A stretch of 34,133 nucleotides of DNA from Acetobacteraceae bacterium (lineage in GTDB: Bacteria; Pseudomonadota; Alphaproteobacteria; Acetobacterales; Acetobacteraceae), in contig JAIYCD010000190.1 of the NCBI GenBank assembly GCA_027488195.1, forward strand, positions 1-34,133. The letters run 5' to 3'. The stretch's first letter is position 1. Each line of letters begins with the position of its first letter. Of this stretch, positions 12,353 to 21,911 are shown in pieces. A program made the translations under genes and the position numbers. Below the pieces are notes generated by a model. It was not told the origin of the DNA and made no database searches. It saw only the letters and a program-made list of their open reading frames with translations.

Positions 12353-13653
12353 ACGAACTCGTTCGCTACCAGCCGCCCCACACGGATGTGCCGATGCGCG
12401 GCATCAAGCTCGGCCGCGCCAGGCCCGGCGTCTTCGGCGTGCTGGATATCGGCTCCACCAAGGTGGTCTGCCTGATCGCGCGCATCGAGAGCGACGGCAC
12501 GCCGCGGGCACTCGGCTTCGGCTGGCAGAAATCGCGCGGGGTGAAAGCCGGTTCCATCGTGGACATGGAGGAGGCGGAGCGCAGCATCCGCGCCGCCGTC
12601 GCCAGTGCCGAGGACATGGCGGACACGCTGCTCAAGGGGGTCATCGTCAACCTCTCCTGCGGGCAGCCGGAGAGCCGGACGCACAACATCCTCTGGCAGG
12701 TGGGCGGCCGGGCCGCCACCATGGCCGATCTCAACGGCATCATGACCGAGGGCGTGCGCCGCACCCAGGCCGAGGGGCGCGAGGCGGTGCACAGCTTCCC
12801 GCTCGGCTTCACCGTGGATGCGACGGGCGGCGTGGATGACCCGCGCGGCATGGTCTGCGACACGCTGGGGGCCCGCCTGCATGTGCTGGATGCCGCCAGC
12901 CACGCGCTGTTCAACCTCGGCCAGTGCCTGCATCGCTGCGAGCTGGAGGTGGAGGAGATGGTCTCCTCCCCCTTCGCCGCCGGCCTCGCCACGCTCGTGG
13001 ATGACGAGCGCGAACTGGGCGCGGTCTGCGTGGACATGGGCGGCGGTACCACGAGCATCGCCGCCTTCGCGGAAGGCCGGCTGATGCACACGGCACAATT
13101 GCCGGTCGGCGGCTGGCAGGTGACAAATGACCTGGCGCGCGTGCTCTCCACGCCCATCACCCATGCCGAGCGCCTGAAGACCATGCATGGCAGCGTGCTG
13201 GAAGCGGCCGAGGATCGCGGCGAGATGCTGCCCGTGCCCATGGTGGGCGAGGATGACGACCAGATCGCGCGTGTCCCGCGTGAGATGATCGTGAAGATCA
13301 TCCGCCCACGGCTCGAGGAAAGCTTCGAATTGCTGCGGGACCGGCTGGATGGCAGCGGCCTGCCTGGCGAGATGCGCCGGCGGATCGTGCTCACGGGCGG
13401 CGCCAGCCAGCTGATCGGCGTGCGGGAACTCGCCGGCCGGGTGCTGGGGCGCGAGGTGACGGTGCGTCTGGGCCGCCCCCGCCTGGTGCGCGGCCTGCCC
13501 GAAACCGCCTCCGGCCCCGGCTTTGCGTCCGCGATCGGCCTGCTGGCCTGGGCGGCAGGCGAGGGCAAGCCGATCCTGGAGTTGACGCCAGCCGCTGTCA
13601 GCTCGCCCGGGCTGCTGCGGCGTGGGTTGGCGTGGCTCAGGGAACGTCTATGA
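12349..13653 (+). CDS. ftsA: Cell division protein FtsA
   Basis: Actin-like fold motifs FGVLDIGSTKVVCLIARIE, VCVDMGGGTTSIAAF, VLTGGASQLIGV; C-terminal amphipathic helix GLLRRGLAWLRERL. Confidence 0.95.
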   Translation: MNELVRYQPPHTDVPMRGIKLGRARPGVFGVLDIGSTKVVCLIARIESDGTPRALGFGWQKSRGVKAGSIVDMEEAERSIRAAVASAEDMADTLLKGVIVNLSCGQPESRTHNILWQVGGRAATMADLNGIMTEGVRRTQAEGREAVHSFPLGFTVDATGGVDDPRGMVCDTLGARLHVLDAASHALFNLGQCLHRCELEVEEMVSSPFAAGLATLVDDERELGAVCVDMGGGTTSIAAFAEGRLMHTAQLPVGGWQVTNDLARVLSTPITHAERLKTMHGSVLEAAEDRGEMLPVPMVGEDDDQIARVPREMIVKIIRPRLEESFELLRDRLDGSGLPGEMRRRIVLTGGASQLIGVRELAGRVLGREVTVRLGRPRLVRGLPETASGPGFASAIGLLAWAAGEGKPILELTPAAVSSPGLLRRGLAWLRERL

Positions 13654-13673
13654 AGGATTTCCGAGCGGCGACC

Positions 13674-13748
13674 TGTGGATAACGGGGACAAGTCGGCGAT
13701 ATCGGGCAGACACGAATCGAAACCGGTGGTCTAAGCTAGGTTGAGGAG
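13674..13748 (+). promoter_or_regulatory. ftsZ upstream region: exact DnaA-box match TGTGGATAA (13674-13682), GANTC site GAATC (13714-13718), SD GAGGAG (13743-13748)
   Basis: Direct sequence matches in the 104-bp ftsA-ftsZ gap. Regulatory role is inferred. Confidence 0.5.
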
Positions 13749-13757
13749 AACCCGCCC

Positions 13758-15290
13758 ATGACATTGAACCTGACGCTGCCGGTGACCCAGCACACGGATT
13801 TCTCGCCTCGCATCGCCGTCATCGGCGTGGGCGGCGGCGGCACGAATGCCGTCAACAACATGATCCATCTGGGTCTGGACGGCGTCGAGTTCATCGTGGC
13901 CAACACCGATGCCCAGGCGCTGGTGAACAGCCGCGCCGAGCGCCGCGTGCAGCTCGGCCCCCACCTCACGCAGGGCCTGGGCGCCGGCGCCAAGCCCGAG
14001 ATCGGCCGCGCCGCCGCCGAGGAAGCGACCGACGAGCTGGCCCGCCACCGCGAAGGCTGCCACATGGTCTTCGTGACCGCCGGCATGGGCGGCGGCACGG
14101 GCACCGGGGCCGCGCCCGTCATCGCGCGCATGGCGCGTGAACGTGGCATCCTGACCGTCGGCGTCGTCACCAGGCCCTTCGACTTCGAAGGCCCGAAGCG
14201 CCGCAAATCGGCCGATGCCGGCCTCGAAGAGTTGCAGCAATTCGTGGATACGCTGATCGTCATCCCGAACCAGAACCTCTTCAAGCTGGCGAATGACCGC
14301 ACGACCTTCGCCGAGGCCTTCAAGATGGCCGACAACGTCCTCTACATGGGCGTGCGCGGCGTGACCGATCTCATGGTCAATCCCGGCCTGGTGAACCTCG
14401 ATTTCGCCGATATCCGCACCGTCATGGCCGAGATGGGCAAGGCGATGATGGGCACGGGCGAGGCCGAGGGCGAGGGCCGCGCCACCCAGGCCGCCGATTC
14501 CGCCATCAACAACCCGCTGCTGGAAGACACCTCCATGCGCGGCGCCAAGGGTGTGCTGATCAACATCACCGGCGGCCTCGACATGACGCTCTTCGAGGTG
14601 GATGAGGCGATGGCCCGCATCCGCCGCGAGGTGGATGAGGAAGTGAACATCATCTTCGGCTCCGCCATCGATGAGACGATGAATGGCCGCGTCCGCGTCT
14701 CCGTGGTGGCCACCGGCATCGACGTCGCCTCCATGGGTGCCGCGATGAACCCCGGCGGACCGCGCCTCGCCGTGGTGAACCAGGCCGCCCCGGCACCCGC
14801 TCCGGCCGCCGCGCGCACCCCTTCCGGCCCGCTCGGCGCCCCCGTGGTGCCGACGCCCCGCCGCCCCGTCCAGGTGGGTGGTGGCGCGGGCCTGCTGCGC
14901 CAGCCGGCTGCGGCCGCCGGTGCCGCGACCGCCCTCGCCGCGGCCCCGCCGGTGGCGCAGGAGCAGGCCTATGTCGAGGAGATGCCGCAGCCGGTGGTCG
15001 TGCAGCCCGCCGCCCCGCCGCCGGTCGCCTACCAGGCGCCGATGCAGCAGCCTTCCCTGCCGGAAGTGGCTCAGCCGCAAGGCCAGGGGGCTGGCTGGCG
15101 CGGCCTGTTCCGCAACGCGACCGGCCTGATGCGCCGCAACGTCGAGGAGGCCCCCGCCGCCGCTCCGCGCGCTGAGCCGGTGGCCAGCCAGCAGCCCCGC
15201 GCGCCGCAGCCGATGCGCGCCGCGCAGCAGCCGCAGCCCGATGAGATGGGCCTGGACATCCCGACCTTCCTGCGCCGTCAGAGCAACTGA
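13758..15290 (+). CDS. ftsZ: Cell division protein FtsZ (long Pro/Ala/Gln-rich C-terminal linker)
   Basis: [34 protein letters not shown]-terminal conserved peptide DIPTFLRRQ. Confidence 0.97.
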   Translation: MTLNLTLPVTQHTDFSPRIAVIGVGGGGTNAVNNMIHLGLDGVEFIVANTDAQALVNSRAERRVQLGPHLTQGLGAGAKPEIGRAAAEEATDELARHREGCHMVFVTAGMGGGTGTGAAPVIARMARERGILTVGVVTRPFDFEGPKRRKSADAGLEELQQFVDTLIVIPNQNLFKLANDRTTFAEAFKMADNVLYMGVRGVTDLMVNPGLVNLDFADIRTVMAEMGKAMMGTGEAEGEGRATQAADSAINNPLLEDTSMRGAKGVLINITGGLDMTLFEVDEAMARIRREVDEEVNIIFGSAIDETMNGRVRVSVVATGIDVASMGAAMNPGGPRLAVVNQAAPAPAPAAARTPSGPLGAPVVPTPRRPVQVGGGAGLLRQPAAAAGAATALAAAPPVAQEQAYVEEMPQPVVVQPAAPPPVAYQAPMQQPSLPEVAQPQGQGAGWRGLFRNATGLMRRNVEEAPAAAPRAEPVASQQPRAPQPMRAAQQPQPDEMGLDIPTFLRRQSN

Positions 15291-15315
15291 GCGCCGGCCA
15301 CGCAGATCAGCATTG

Positions 15316-15346
15316 ACGCCCCCGGCCACCGCGCCGGGGGCGTTTT
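15316..15346 (+). terminator. Rho-independent terminator after ftsZ
   Basis: Perfect 11-bp stem ACGCCCCCGGC / GCCGGGGGCGT with a 6-nt loop and TTTT at the end. Confidence 0.9.
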
Positions 15347-15363
15347 GCATTTCGGGCAGCCCC

Positions 15364-16077
15364 TCAACCTGGCGCGGGCACCTTGTCGTTGTAGTTGCAA
15401 TGCGTGGCCGCCTGGCAGCGCCAGCATTCCGGCGCGCGCGCCTTGCAGATGTAGCGCCCATGCAGGATCAGCCAGTGATGCGCATCCCGCAGCAATTCGG
15501 GTGGGATGCGCTTCACGAGGCCGTCCTCCACCGCGCGGGTGGTCTTGCCGGGTGCCAGGCCCGTGCGGTTGCCGAGGCGGAAGATGTGCGTGTCCACTGC
15601 CATAGTCGCCTCCCCGAACATCACGTTCAGCACGACATTGGCGGTCTTGCGGCCGACGCCCGGCAGCGCCTCCAGCGCGGCGCGATCGCGTGGCACCTCG
15701 CCGCCATGGCGTTCCATCAGCATCGCCGAGAGGGCGGCGACATTCTTCGCTTTCGCCTGCCAAAGCCCGATGCGGCGGATGAGCTGACCGATGCCCTCCG
15801 CCCCCAGTGCCGCCATGGCAGCGGGGGTCGGCGCTGCGGCGAAAAGGCCGGGCGTCACCTTGTTCACCATCGCATCCGTCGCCTGCGCGGACATGACCAC
15901 GGCGACCAGCAGCGAGAAGGCGTCGGTGTACAGCAGCTCGGTCTCGGGCGCCGGATTCTCGGCGGCGATGGCGCGAATGAAGGCGCCCGCCTGCTCGCGC
16001 GACATCAGGCGCGCGCGGCGGGGTGCGGTTGCGGTGCCGTGCAGGGGTCTTGCGGGGGTTTTCACGCCGGGATTCAT
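15364..16077 (-). CDS. nth: Endonuclease III (DNA-(apurinic or apyrimidinic site) lyase)
   Basis: HhH motif LPGVGRKTANVVLNVMFG, VDTHIFRLGNR, 4Fe-4S Cys pattern C-X6-C-X2-C-X5-C (CKARAPECWRCQAATHC). Start at 16077 or internal Met at 16005. Confidence 0.93.
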   Translation of the reverse strand: MNPGVKTPARPLHGTATAPRRARLMSREQAGAFIRAIAAENPAPETELLYTDAFSLLVAVVMSAQATDAMVNKVTPGLFAAAPTPAAMAALGAEGIGQLIRRIGLWQAKAKNVAALSAMLMERHGGEVPRDRAALEALPGVGRKTANVVLNVMFGEATMAVDTHIFRLGNRTGLAPGKTTRAVEDGLVKRIPPELLRDAHHWLILHGRYICKARAPECWRCQAATHCNYNDKVPAPG

Positions 16078-16093
16078 CCTATCTGATGGATGG

Positions 16094-16573
16094 ATGCCAG
16101 AAACCCCCACGATTTTCGAGGCCCGCTCCACGCCGCTGAACAGCATGGGCGATCAGGGCTTCCGCATCGTGGCTGGCATCCTGCTTGCGGGGTTCACCTT
16201 CACCGGCACCGTCTTCACCATCCTGGGCGCCTGGCCCGTGCTGATCTTCGCGGGCGCGGAGACGCTGCTGGTGATCGGCATGCTGGCGCTCTACCGCAGC
16301 CAGGCCAGCAGCAGCGCCGAAATCGTCACCCTCGCCGCCGGCCACCTCACCATCCGCCGGCGTGAGGGGCGCAGGCGGGAGGAAGCGCAGTTCGATCCCT
16401 TCTGGGCCCGGCTGCGCTGGGAGGAGGGTCGTCTCTTCATCGCCCACCGTGGGGCGGGGATCGAGATCGGCCGTTTCCTGACGGCCGAGGAGCGCGAGGA
16501 CCTGGCGCAAAGCCTGGGTGCCGCGCTGCGCCGCTACCGCGAGCCGGTCTTCGATAATCCCCAGCTGCGCTAG
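16094..16573 (+). CDS. DUF2244 domain-containing membrane protein
   Basis: Two predicted TM segments, then a PFWARLRWE...IGRFLTAEEREDLAQSLGAALRRYR pattern typical of DUF2244; next to nth. Confidence 0.75.
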   Translation: MPETPTIFEARSTPLNSMGDQGFRIVAGILLAGFTFTGTVFTILGAWPVLIFAGAETLLVIGMLALYRSQASSSAEIVTLAAGHLTIRRREGRRREEAQFDPFWARLRWEEGRLFIAHRGAGIEIGRFLTAEEREDLAQSLGAALRRYREPVFDNPQLR

Positions 16574-16606
16574 CCGCCTTCAGCGGGGCGCGGTAAACCG
16601 CGCAGC

Positions 16607-18127
16607 ATGACGACACCCCCTCGCCCCGTGATGCTGGTGATCCTCGATGGCTGGGGGCACCGCGAAGACCCCACCGACAATGCCGTGGCCCAGGCTCGCA
16701 CGCCGCGTTTCGACACGCTCTGGGCCAGCTGCCCGCATGGCTTCCTGCGCACCTCAGGCCTCGATGTCGGCCTGCCCGAGGGGCAGATGGGCAATAGCGA
16801 AGTGGGGCATCTCAACATCGGCGCCGGGCGCGTGGTCATGCAGGATCTGCCGCGGATCGATGCGGCGATCGCGGATGGCTCCATGGCCGCCATGCCGCCG
16901 CTGCGGAATTTCGTGGCCAAGCTCAAGGCAAGCGGCGGCACGGCGCATCTGGTCGGCCTGATTTCGCGCGGCGGCGTGCACAGCCACCAGCGCCATGCGG
17001 CGGCGCTGGCCGCGATCCTCATGGCCGAGGGCATTCCCGTCATCATCCACGCGCTGACCGACGGGCGCGACACCGCGCCCCGCTCGGCGGCCGGCGCACT
17101 GGCCAGCCTGCCGCCCGAGGCGCGCATCGGCACCGTCATCGGCCGCTATTGGGCGATGGACCGCGACAATCGCTGGGAGCGCGTGCGCAAGGCCTGGGCC
17201 GCGATGGTGCTGGGCCAGGGCGAGGCCACGGCGCCCGACGCGCAGACCGCGGTGGCGCAGGCCCATGCCGCCGATGTGACCGACGAGTTCATCCCCGCCA
17301 CCATCCTGCCTGGCTACACCGGCATGAAGGACGGCGACGGGCTGCTCAGCTTCAACTTCCGCTCCGACCGCGCACGCGAGATCCTGACAGCGCTGCTCGA
17401 CCCGGCCTTTACCGGCTTTGCACGGGAGCGCAGCCCGCGCTTCGCGGCCGCCTTGGGCATGGTGGAATACGCGGCCGAGCTGAACCCCTTCATTGCCACA
17501 CTCTTCGCGCCGCAATCCATGTCCGACATCCTGGCCGAGGTGGTGAGTGCCGCCGGTCGCACGCAGCTTCACATGGCCGAGACCGAGAAGTACCCGCACG
17601 TCACCTATTTCCTGAATGGCGGCGAGGAGCGCGCCTATCCCGGCGAGACGCGCATCATGGTCCCCTCGCCCAAGGTCGCCACCTATGACCTCCAGCCGGA
17701 GATGAGTGCGCCAGACCTGACGGCGAAGGCGGTGGAGGCCATCCAGTCCGGCACGCAGGACCTCATCATCCTGAACTTCGCCAATGCCGACATGGTGGGC
17801 CACACCGGCAGTCTCGACGCCGCCATCAAGGCGGTGGAAGCGGTGGATGCAGGCCTCGGCGCCATCGCCGATGCGGTGCGCGCGGCGGGCGGCGCGCTGC
17901 TCGTCACCGCCGATCACGGCAATGCGGAACTGATGCGCGACCCCGCGACCGGCGGGCCGCACACGGCGCATACCACCAACCCCGTGCCCGTCTTCCTCAT
18001 GGGCGGCCCGGCCGGCGCAGGCTTGCGTGACGGGCGCCTGGCGGACCTCGCCCCCACGCTGCTGGCCCTGATGGGCCTGCCGCAACCGGCCCTGATGACC
18101 GGCCAGAATCTGATCGAAGGAGCCTGA
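16607..18127 (+). CDS. gpmI: 2,3-bisphosphoglycerate-independent phosphoglycerate mutase
   Basis: [14 protein letters not shown], catalytic [48 protein letters not shown] motifs. Confidence 0.96.
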   Translation: MTTPPRPVMLVILDGWGHREDPTDNAVAQARTPRFDTLWASCPHGFLRTSGLDVGLPEGQMGNSEVGHLNIGAGRVVMQDLPRIDAAIADGSMAAMPPLRNFVAKLKASGGTAHLVGLISRGGVHSHQRHAAALAAILMAEGIPVIIHALTDGRDTAPRSAAGALASLPPEARIGTVIGRYWAMDRDNRWERVRKAWAAMVLGQGEATAPDAQTAVAQAHAADVTDEFIPATILPGYTGMKDGDGLLSFNFRSDRAREILTALLDPAFTGFARERSPRFAAALGMVEYAAELNPFIATLFAPQSMSDILAEVVSAAGRTQLHMAETEKYPHVTYFLNGGEERAYPGETRIMVPSPKVATYDLQPEMSAPDLTAKAVEAIQSGTQDLIILNFANADMVGHTGSLDAAIKAVEAVDAGLGAIADAVRAAGGALLVTADHGNAELMRDPATGGPHTAHTTNPVPVFLMGGPAGAGLRDGRLADLAPTLLALMGLPQPALMTGQNLIEGA

Positions 18128-18129
18128 AC

Positions 18130-19077
18130 ATGGCCTTGCGCGTCGCGGTCCAGATGGACCCCATGGAGAGCATCGGCATTGATGGCGACAGCAGCTTCGC
18201 CCTGATGCTGGAAGCCCAGGCGCGCGGCCATGCGCTCTGGCACTATCATGTGAAGCATCTCTCGATGCAGGCCGGGCGCATCATCGCCCATGGCCATCCG
18301 GTCGAGGTGCGGCGCGAGCGCGGCAACCACTTCACCTTCGGCGCGCCGGTGGAACTGGACCTGGCCCGGGATGTGGACGTGGTGCTGATGCGTCAGGACC
18401 CGCCCTTCGACATGGCCTATATCACGGCGACCCACCTGCTGGAGCATATCCACCCGAAGACGCTGGTGGTGAATGACCCCGCCAGCGTGCGCAACGCGCC
18501 GGAAAAGCTCTTCGTCCTGCAATTCCCGGAACTGATGCCCGAGACGCTGGTCTCCTCGGACACGCGGGAGATCAACAAGTTCCGCATGAAGCATGGCGAC
18601 ATCATCGTGAAGCCGCTGTTTGGCAATGGCGGCGCGGGCGTCTTCCACCTGCAGCCCAACGATCCCAACCTCAACTCGCTGATCGAGATGTTCACCGAAC
18701 GCTCGCGCGAGCCGCTGATGGTGCAGCAATACCTGCCGGCGGTGCGCCAGGGGGACAAGCGCATCATCCTGGTGGATGGGGTCGCGATGGGCGGCATCAA
18801 CCGCGTGCCGGCGGCGGGCGAGGCGCGCAGCAACATGCATGTGGGCGGCCGGCCCGAGCCCACCAAGTTGACCGACCGCGAGCTGGAAATCTGCGCCGTG
18901 ATCGGCCCTGAGCTGAAGAAGCGCGGCCTGATCTTCGTCGGCATCGACGTGATCGGCGGCTACCTCACGGAGATCAACGTGACATCGCCCACCGGCCTGC
19001 AGGAACTGGCGCGCTTCGATGGCATCCATCTGGAGCGCGCCATCTGGGATGTGATCGAGGAAAAGCGGCGGGGCTGA
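18130..19077 (+). CDS. gshB: Glutathione synthase
   Basis: [53 protein letters not shown] motifs. Confidence 0.95.
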   Translation: MALRVAVQMDPMESIGIDGDSSFALMLEAQARGHALWHYHVKHLSMQAGRIIAHGHPVEVRRERGNHFTFGAPVELDLARDVDVVLMRQDPPFDMAYITATHLLEHIHPKTLVVNDPASVRNAPEKLFVLQFPELMPETLVSSDTREINKFRMKHGDIIVKPLFGNGGAGVFHLQPNDPNLNSLIEMFTERSREPLMVQQYLPAVRQGDKRIILVDGVAMGGINRVPAAGEARSNMHVGGRPEPTKLTDRELEICAVIGPELKKRGLIFVGIDVIGGYLTEINVTSPTGLQELARFDGIHLERAIWDVIEEKRRG

Positions 19078-19101
19078 AGCCCGGTCGTCACAGCCGGCGC
19101 G

Positions 19102-19419
19102 CTAGCCGCGCCGGAAGACGCCCTTCACCCGGTCGATCTGCCGGTCGCCCCAGGCCATCGCCTTCTCCTCCCGCGCCTCGATCCCCGGGATGAGATGCGG
19201 CCAGCGGCGGTCGATCACGCCGACGCCGCGATGCGCCCAGACATATTGGTCGCGCAGGATGAAGGTGCCGAGGCCCACGAAGATGAAGCCGGGCAGGATC
19301 GGCAGGATCAGCCCGACCGGCCCCAGGCAGAGGCAGCCGATGCCGATGGCCTTGCGGCGTCGTGAGGGGCGAAGTTCGATCATCGCCCCGCACTTGGCAT
19401 CACGAGACCTCTCATTCAA
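19102..19419 (-). CDS. Small two-TM membrane protein, PGPGW-like
   Basis: GPVGLILPILPGFIFVGLGTFILRDQYVWAHR resembles the PGPGW-type TM repeat; 13 nt downstream of the desaturase on the same strand. Start at 19419 or 19383. Confidence 0.55.
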   Translation of the reverse strand: MNERSRDAKCGAMIELRPSRRRKAIGIGCLCLGPVGLILPILPGFIFVGLGTFILRDQYVWAHRGVGVIDRRWPHLIPGIEAREEKAMAWGDRQIDRVKGVFRRG

Positions 19420-19432
19420 GCAAAATAAAGGC

Positions 19433-20353
19433 TTAACGCGCGGGGTGGATGGGCACGAAGACCGGTTTCACCAGCCAGCGCCGCGCGATCTGGAAATAGC
19501 CGCGGAAGACGAAATGCCCGTTATGGGTCAGAAGTTTCTCGCGGTTGCGGCGCCAGAAGCCGGGGATCTCAAACCAGGGCATGGTCGGGTAGAGGTGGTG
19601 CACGATGTGCAGGTTGTTCCAGAGGAACAGCAGGCCGAAGATCCAGTTGCTCTCGACCGAGGCGGTGCGTTCGCCCGGGCGCTCGCCCCAGCGATGCTCG
19701 ATGAAGGCGCGCAGCAGGCCGAGCGAAATGCCTGGCAGCACCCAGACCAGGTAGTAGTGCCAGACCGGCATGTGGGCCACCTCAGTCACGAACCAGAGCA
19801 CGGCCGTGAGCCCCACGAAAAAGCCGAGCCAGGCCGGCACGTCCGAGAAGTCGCCGCGCTTGAGCTTGCCCGTCTCCACCAGCACCAGCTTGCGCAGGCG
19901 CAGGATGGGCCCGACGGTCAGCCGCCCCAGCAGCGTCTGGTTGAACAGCAGCACGGCGCGGAAGGCGGGGGTGTAGCCGCTCCAATCCTCGCGCTTGTGG
20001 TACTGCGTCTCGGTGTCCTCGCCGGGATAGGTGAGATGGGTGTTGCGGTGGTGCTTGCTGTGGCTGCGCTTGTAGAGCTCGAAGGGCCACCAGCCGCCGA
20101 TGGGGGGCCAGACGATGGCGGTCCGCAGCCAGGCGGGCAGGCTGCGCCAGCCATGGATCGCCTCATGCTGCAACGAGAAATGCCAGGCGAGGATATAGGC
20201 CGCCAGCAGCGCCTCGACCGGCCAGGGGACATGTTCGTGGACCAGCAAAAGCCCGGCCCAGCTCGCATAGATGGCGATGGCCACGCCCCAGGTGGGCAGC
20301 TCCCAGCGGCGCCAGAGGGATCGCGGTTCGGGCAGGGTTTCGCTCTTGGCCAT
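19433..20353 (-). CDS. Fatty acid desaturase family protein
   Basis: Three His boxes: HEAIHG, HSKHHR, HIVHH; multiple TM segments. ATG (minus) at 20353; the tracked ORF extends too far upstream. Confidence 0.9.
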   Translation of the reverse strand: MAKSETLPEPRSLWRRWELPTWGVAIAIYASWAGLLLVHEHVPWPVEALLAAYILAWHFSLQHEAIHGWRSLPAWLRTAIVWPPIGGWWPFELYKRSHSKHHRNTHLTYPGEDTETQYHKREDWSGYTPAFRAVLLFNQTLLGRLTVGPILRLRKLVLVETGKLKRGDFSDVPAWLGFFVGLTAVLWFVTEVAHMPVWHYYLVWVLPGISLGLLRAFIEHRWGERPGERTASVESNWIFGLLFLWNNLHIVHHLYPTMPWFEIPGFWRRNREKLLTHNGHFVFRGYFQIARRWLVKPVFVPIHPAR

Positions 20354-20430
20354 GCCGCAAACCCTGCCATATCGCATCGCAGTGCAGCAATCGCGTTGCG
20401 CGCCTCTCGGTCCCTGCCTAGGCTTTGCCC

Positions 20431-21861
20431 ATGCCCGCACCCCGTACCCTCGCTGAACTCGAAGCCGATGTGGCGCGGGACCTGGACCTGACGGGCCATC
20501 CCCGCGCGCCCTGGCTGGTGCCGAAGACGGTGGGGGGCGCGGCCGCGCTCGATGTGCTCATCATCGGCGGGGGGCAATGCGGCGTCGCCGTCGCGCATGC
20601 GCTGAAGCGCGACAAGGTGGACAACATCCTGGTGATCGACCGCGCCGATCACGGCCGCGAGGGCCCCTGGACCACCTATGGCCGCATGCGCGCGCTCCGC
20701 AGCCTGAAGGACATGACGGGGCCCGATCTGCGGCTGCCCAGCCTCACCTACCAATCCTGGCATGAGGCGAGCTTCGGCACGGCGGATTGGGCGGCGATGC
20801 GCTTCATCCCGAAGGATCTCTGGAACGACTACCTGCTCTGGTTCCGCCGCGTCACCGGCGTGCCGGTCCGGAACGGCGTGGAGGCCGGCCTCATCAGCCC
20901 GACCCAGACCGATGACGGCCTGCCCGCCTTCCGCGTGGAAACCAGCGCGGGCCCGCTGCATGCCCGCAAGCTGGTGCTGGCAACGGGCCAGGAGGGCATC
21001 GGCGCCTGGTGGATGCCCCCGCACATCGCAGCCCTGCCCACGGCGTTCCGCGCCCACACGAATGAGATGATCGATTTCGCGGCGCTGCGCGGCAAGGTCG
21101 TGGCCGTGCTGGGCGCCGGCGCCTCGGCCTTCGACAATGCGGCGGTGGCGCTGGAGCATGGCGCGGCGGAGGTACACATCTTCTGCCGGCGGGCGGAACT
21201 CATGGTGGTGCAGCCCTATCGCTGGCTCACCTTCGCAGGCTTCCTGCGCCACATGGGCGAGATGACCGATGAATGGCGCTGGCGCTTCATGTCCCATGTG
21301 CTGGGCATGCGCGAGGGCTTCGCGCAGGATCATTATGACCGCGTGATCCGCTTCCCGAATTTCCGCCTGCACACGGAGGGCGAGTGGCAAGGCGCGCGCG
21401 TGGAGGACGGCCGCGTGGTGCTGACCACGCCGCGCGGCGACTTCACCGCCGATTTCTGCATCACCGGCACGGGCGTGCGGATGGATGCGGGCCTCAGGCC
21501 CGAACTCGCCCTCTGCGCCGACAACATCGCGACCTGGGGCGATCGCTACACACCCCCGCCCGAGGAAGCCAATCCGCGCCTCGCGGGCTACCCCTATCTG
21601 AACGCCGACAGCGCCTTCGTGGAGAAGCGGCCGGGCGAGACGCCCTGGATTTCCGGCATCCACCTGTTTGGCATCGGCACGACGATGAGCTTCGGCCCGG
21701 CCGGCAGCTCGATCAACGCGATGGCGATCTCGGCGCCGCGCGTGGCCGCCGGCATCACGCGCAACCTCTTCGCCGAGGACCTGCCCCGGCTCCATGGCGA
21801 TCTCTGCGCCTATGACGAGAAGCAGGTGGAAGTGGACGCGGCCCGATTGGCCGCGGAGTAA
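20431..21861 (+). CDS. FAD/NAD(P)-binding oxidoreductase (flavin monooxygenase-like)
   Basis: Two Rossmann motifs, VLIIGGGQCGVAVAHAL and VAVLGAGASAFDNA; ATG at 20431. Confidence 0.8.
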   Translation: MPAPRTLAELEADVARDLDLTGHPRAPWLVPKTVGGAAALDVLIIGGGQCGVAVAHALKRDKVDNILVIDRADHGREGPWTTYGRMRALRSLKDMTGPDLRLPSLTYQSWHEASFGTADWAAMRFIPKDLWNDYLLWFRRVTGVPVRNGVEAGLISPTQTDDGLPAFRVETSAGPLHARKLVLATGQEGIGAWWMPPHIAALPTAFRAHTNEMIDFAALRGKVVAVLGAGASAFDNAAVALEHGAAEVHIFCRRAELMVVQPYRWLTFAGFLRHMGEMTDEWRWRFMSHVLGMREGFAQDHYDRVIRFPNFRLHTEGEWQGARVEDGRVVLTTPRGDFTADFCITGTGVRMDAGLRPELALCADNIATWGDRYTPPPEEANPRLAGYPYLNADSAFVEKRPGETPWISGIHLFGIGTTMSFGPAGSSINAMAISAPRVAAGITRNLFAEDLPRLHGDLCAYDEKQVEVDAARLAAE

Positions 21862-21911
21862 GCCCGCTGGCCCCCCTCCTGGCACAGGACAACCGCCGCG
21901 GCCTGCTGCTG

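Noticed and set aside
15343-15363. ftsZ terminator acting also for nth
   Set aside because: The stem is symmetric, but the minus-strand side has no T tract, so a bidirectional role is not supported.
13731-15461. 576-aa minus-strand ORF opposite ftsZ
   Set aside because: Antisense artefact and spans the ftsZ terminator.
19077-19112. Small GC hairpins (GGGCT/AGCCC, GGCGCG/CGCGCC) between gshB and the small membrane gene
   Set aside because: Short stems without T tracts; expected often at this GC content.
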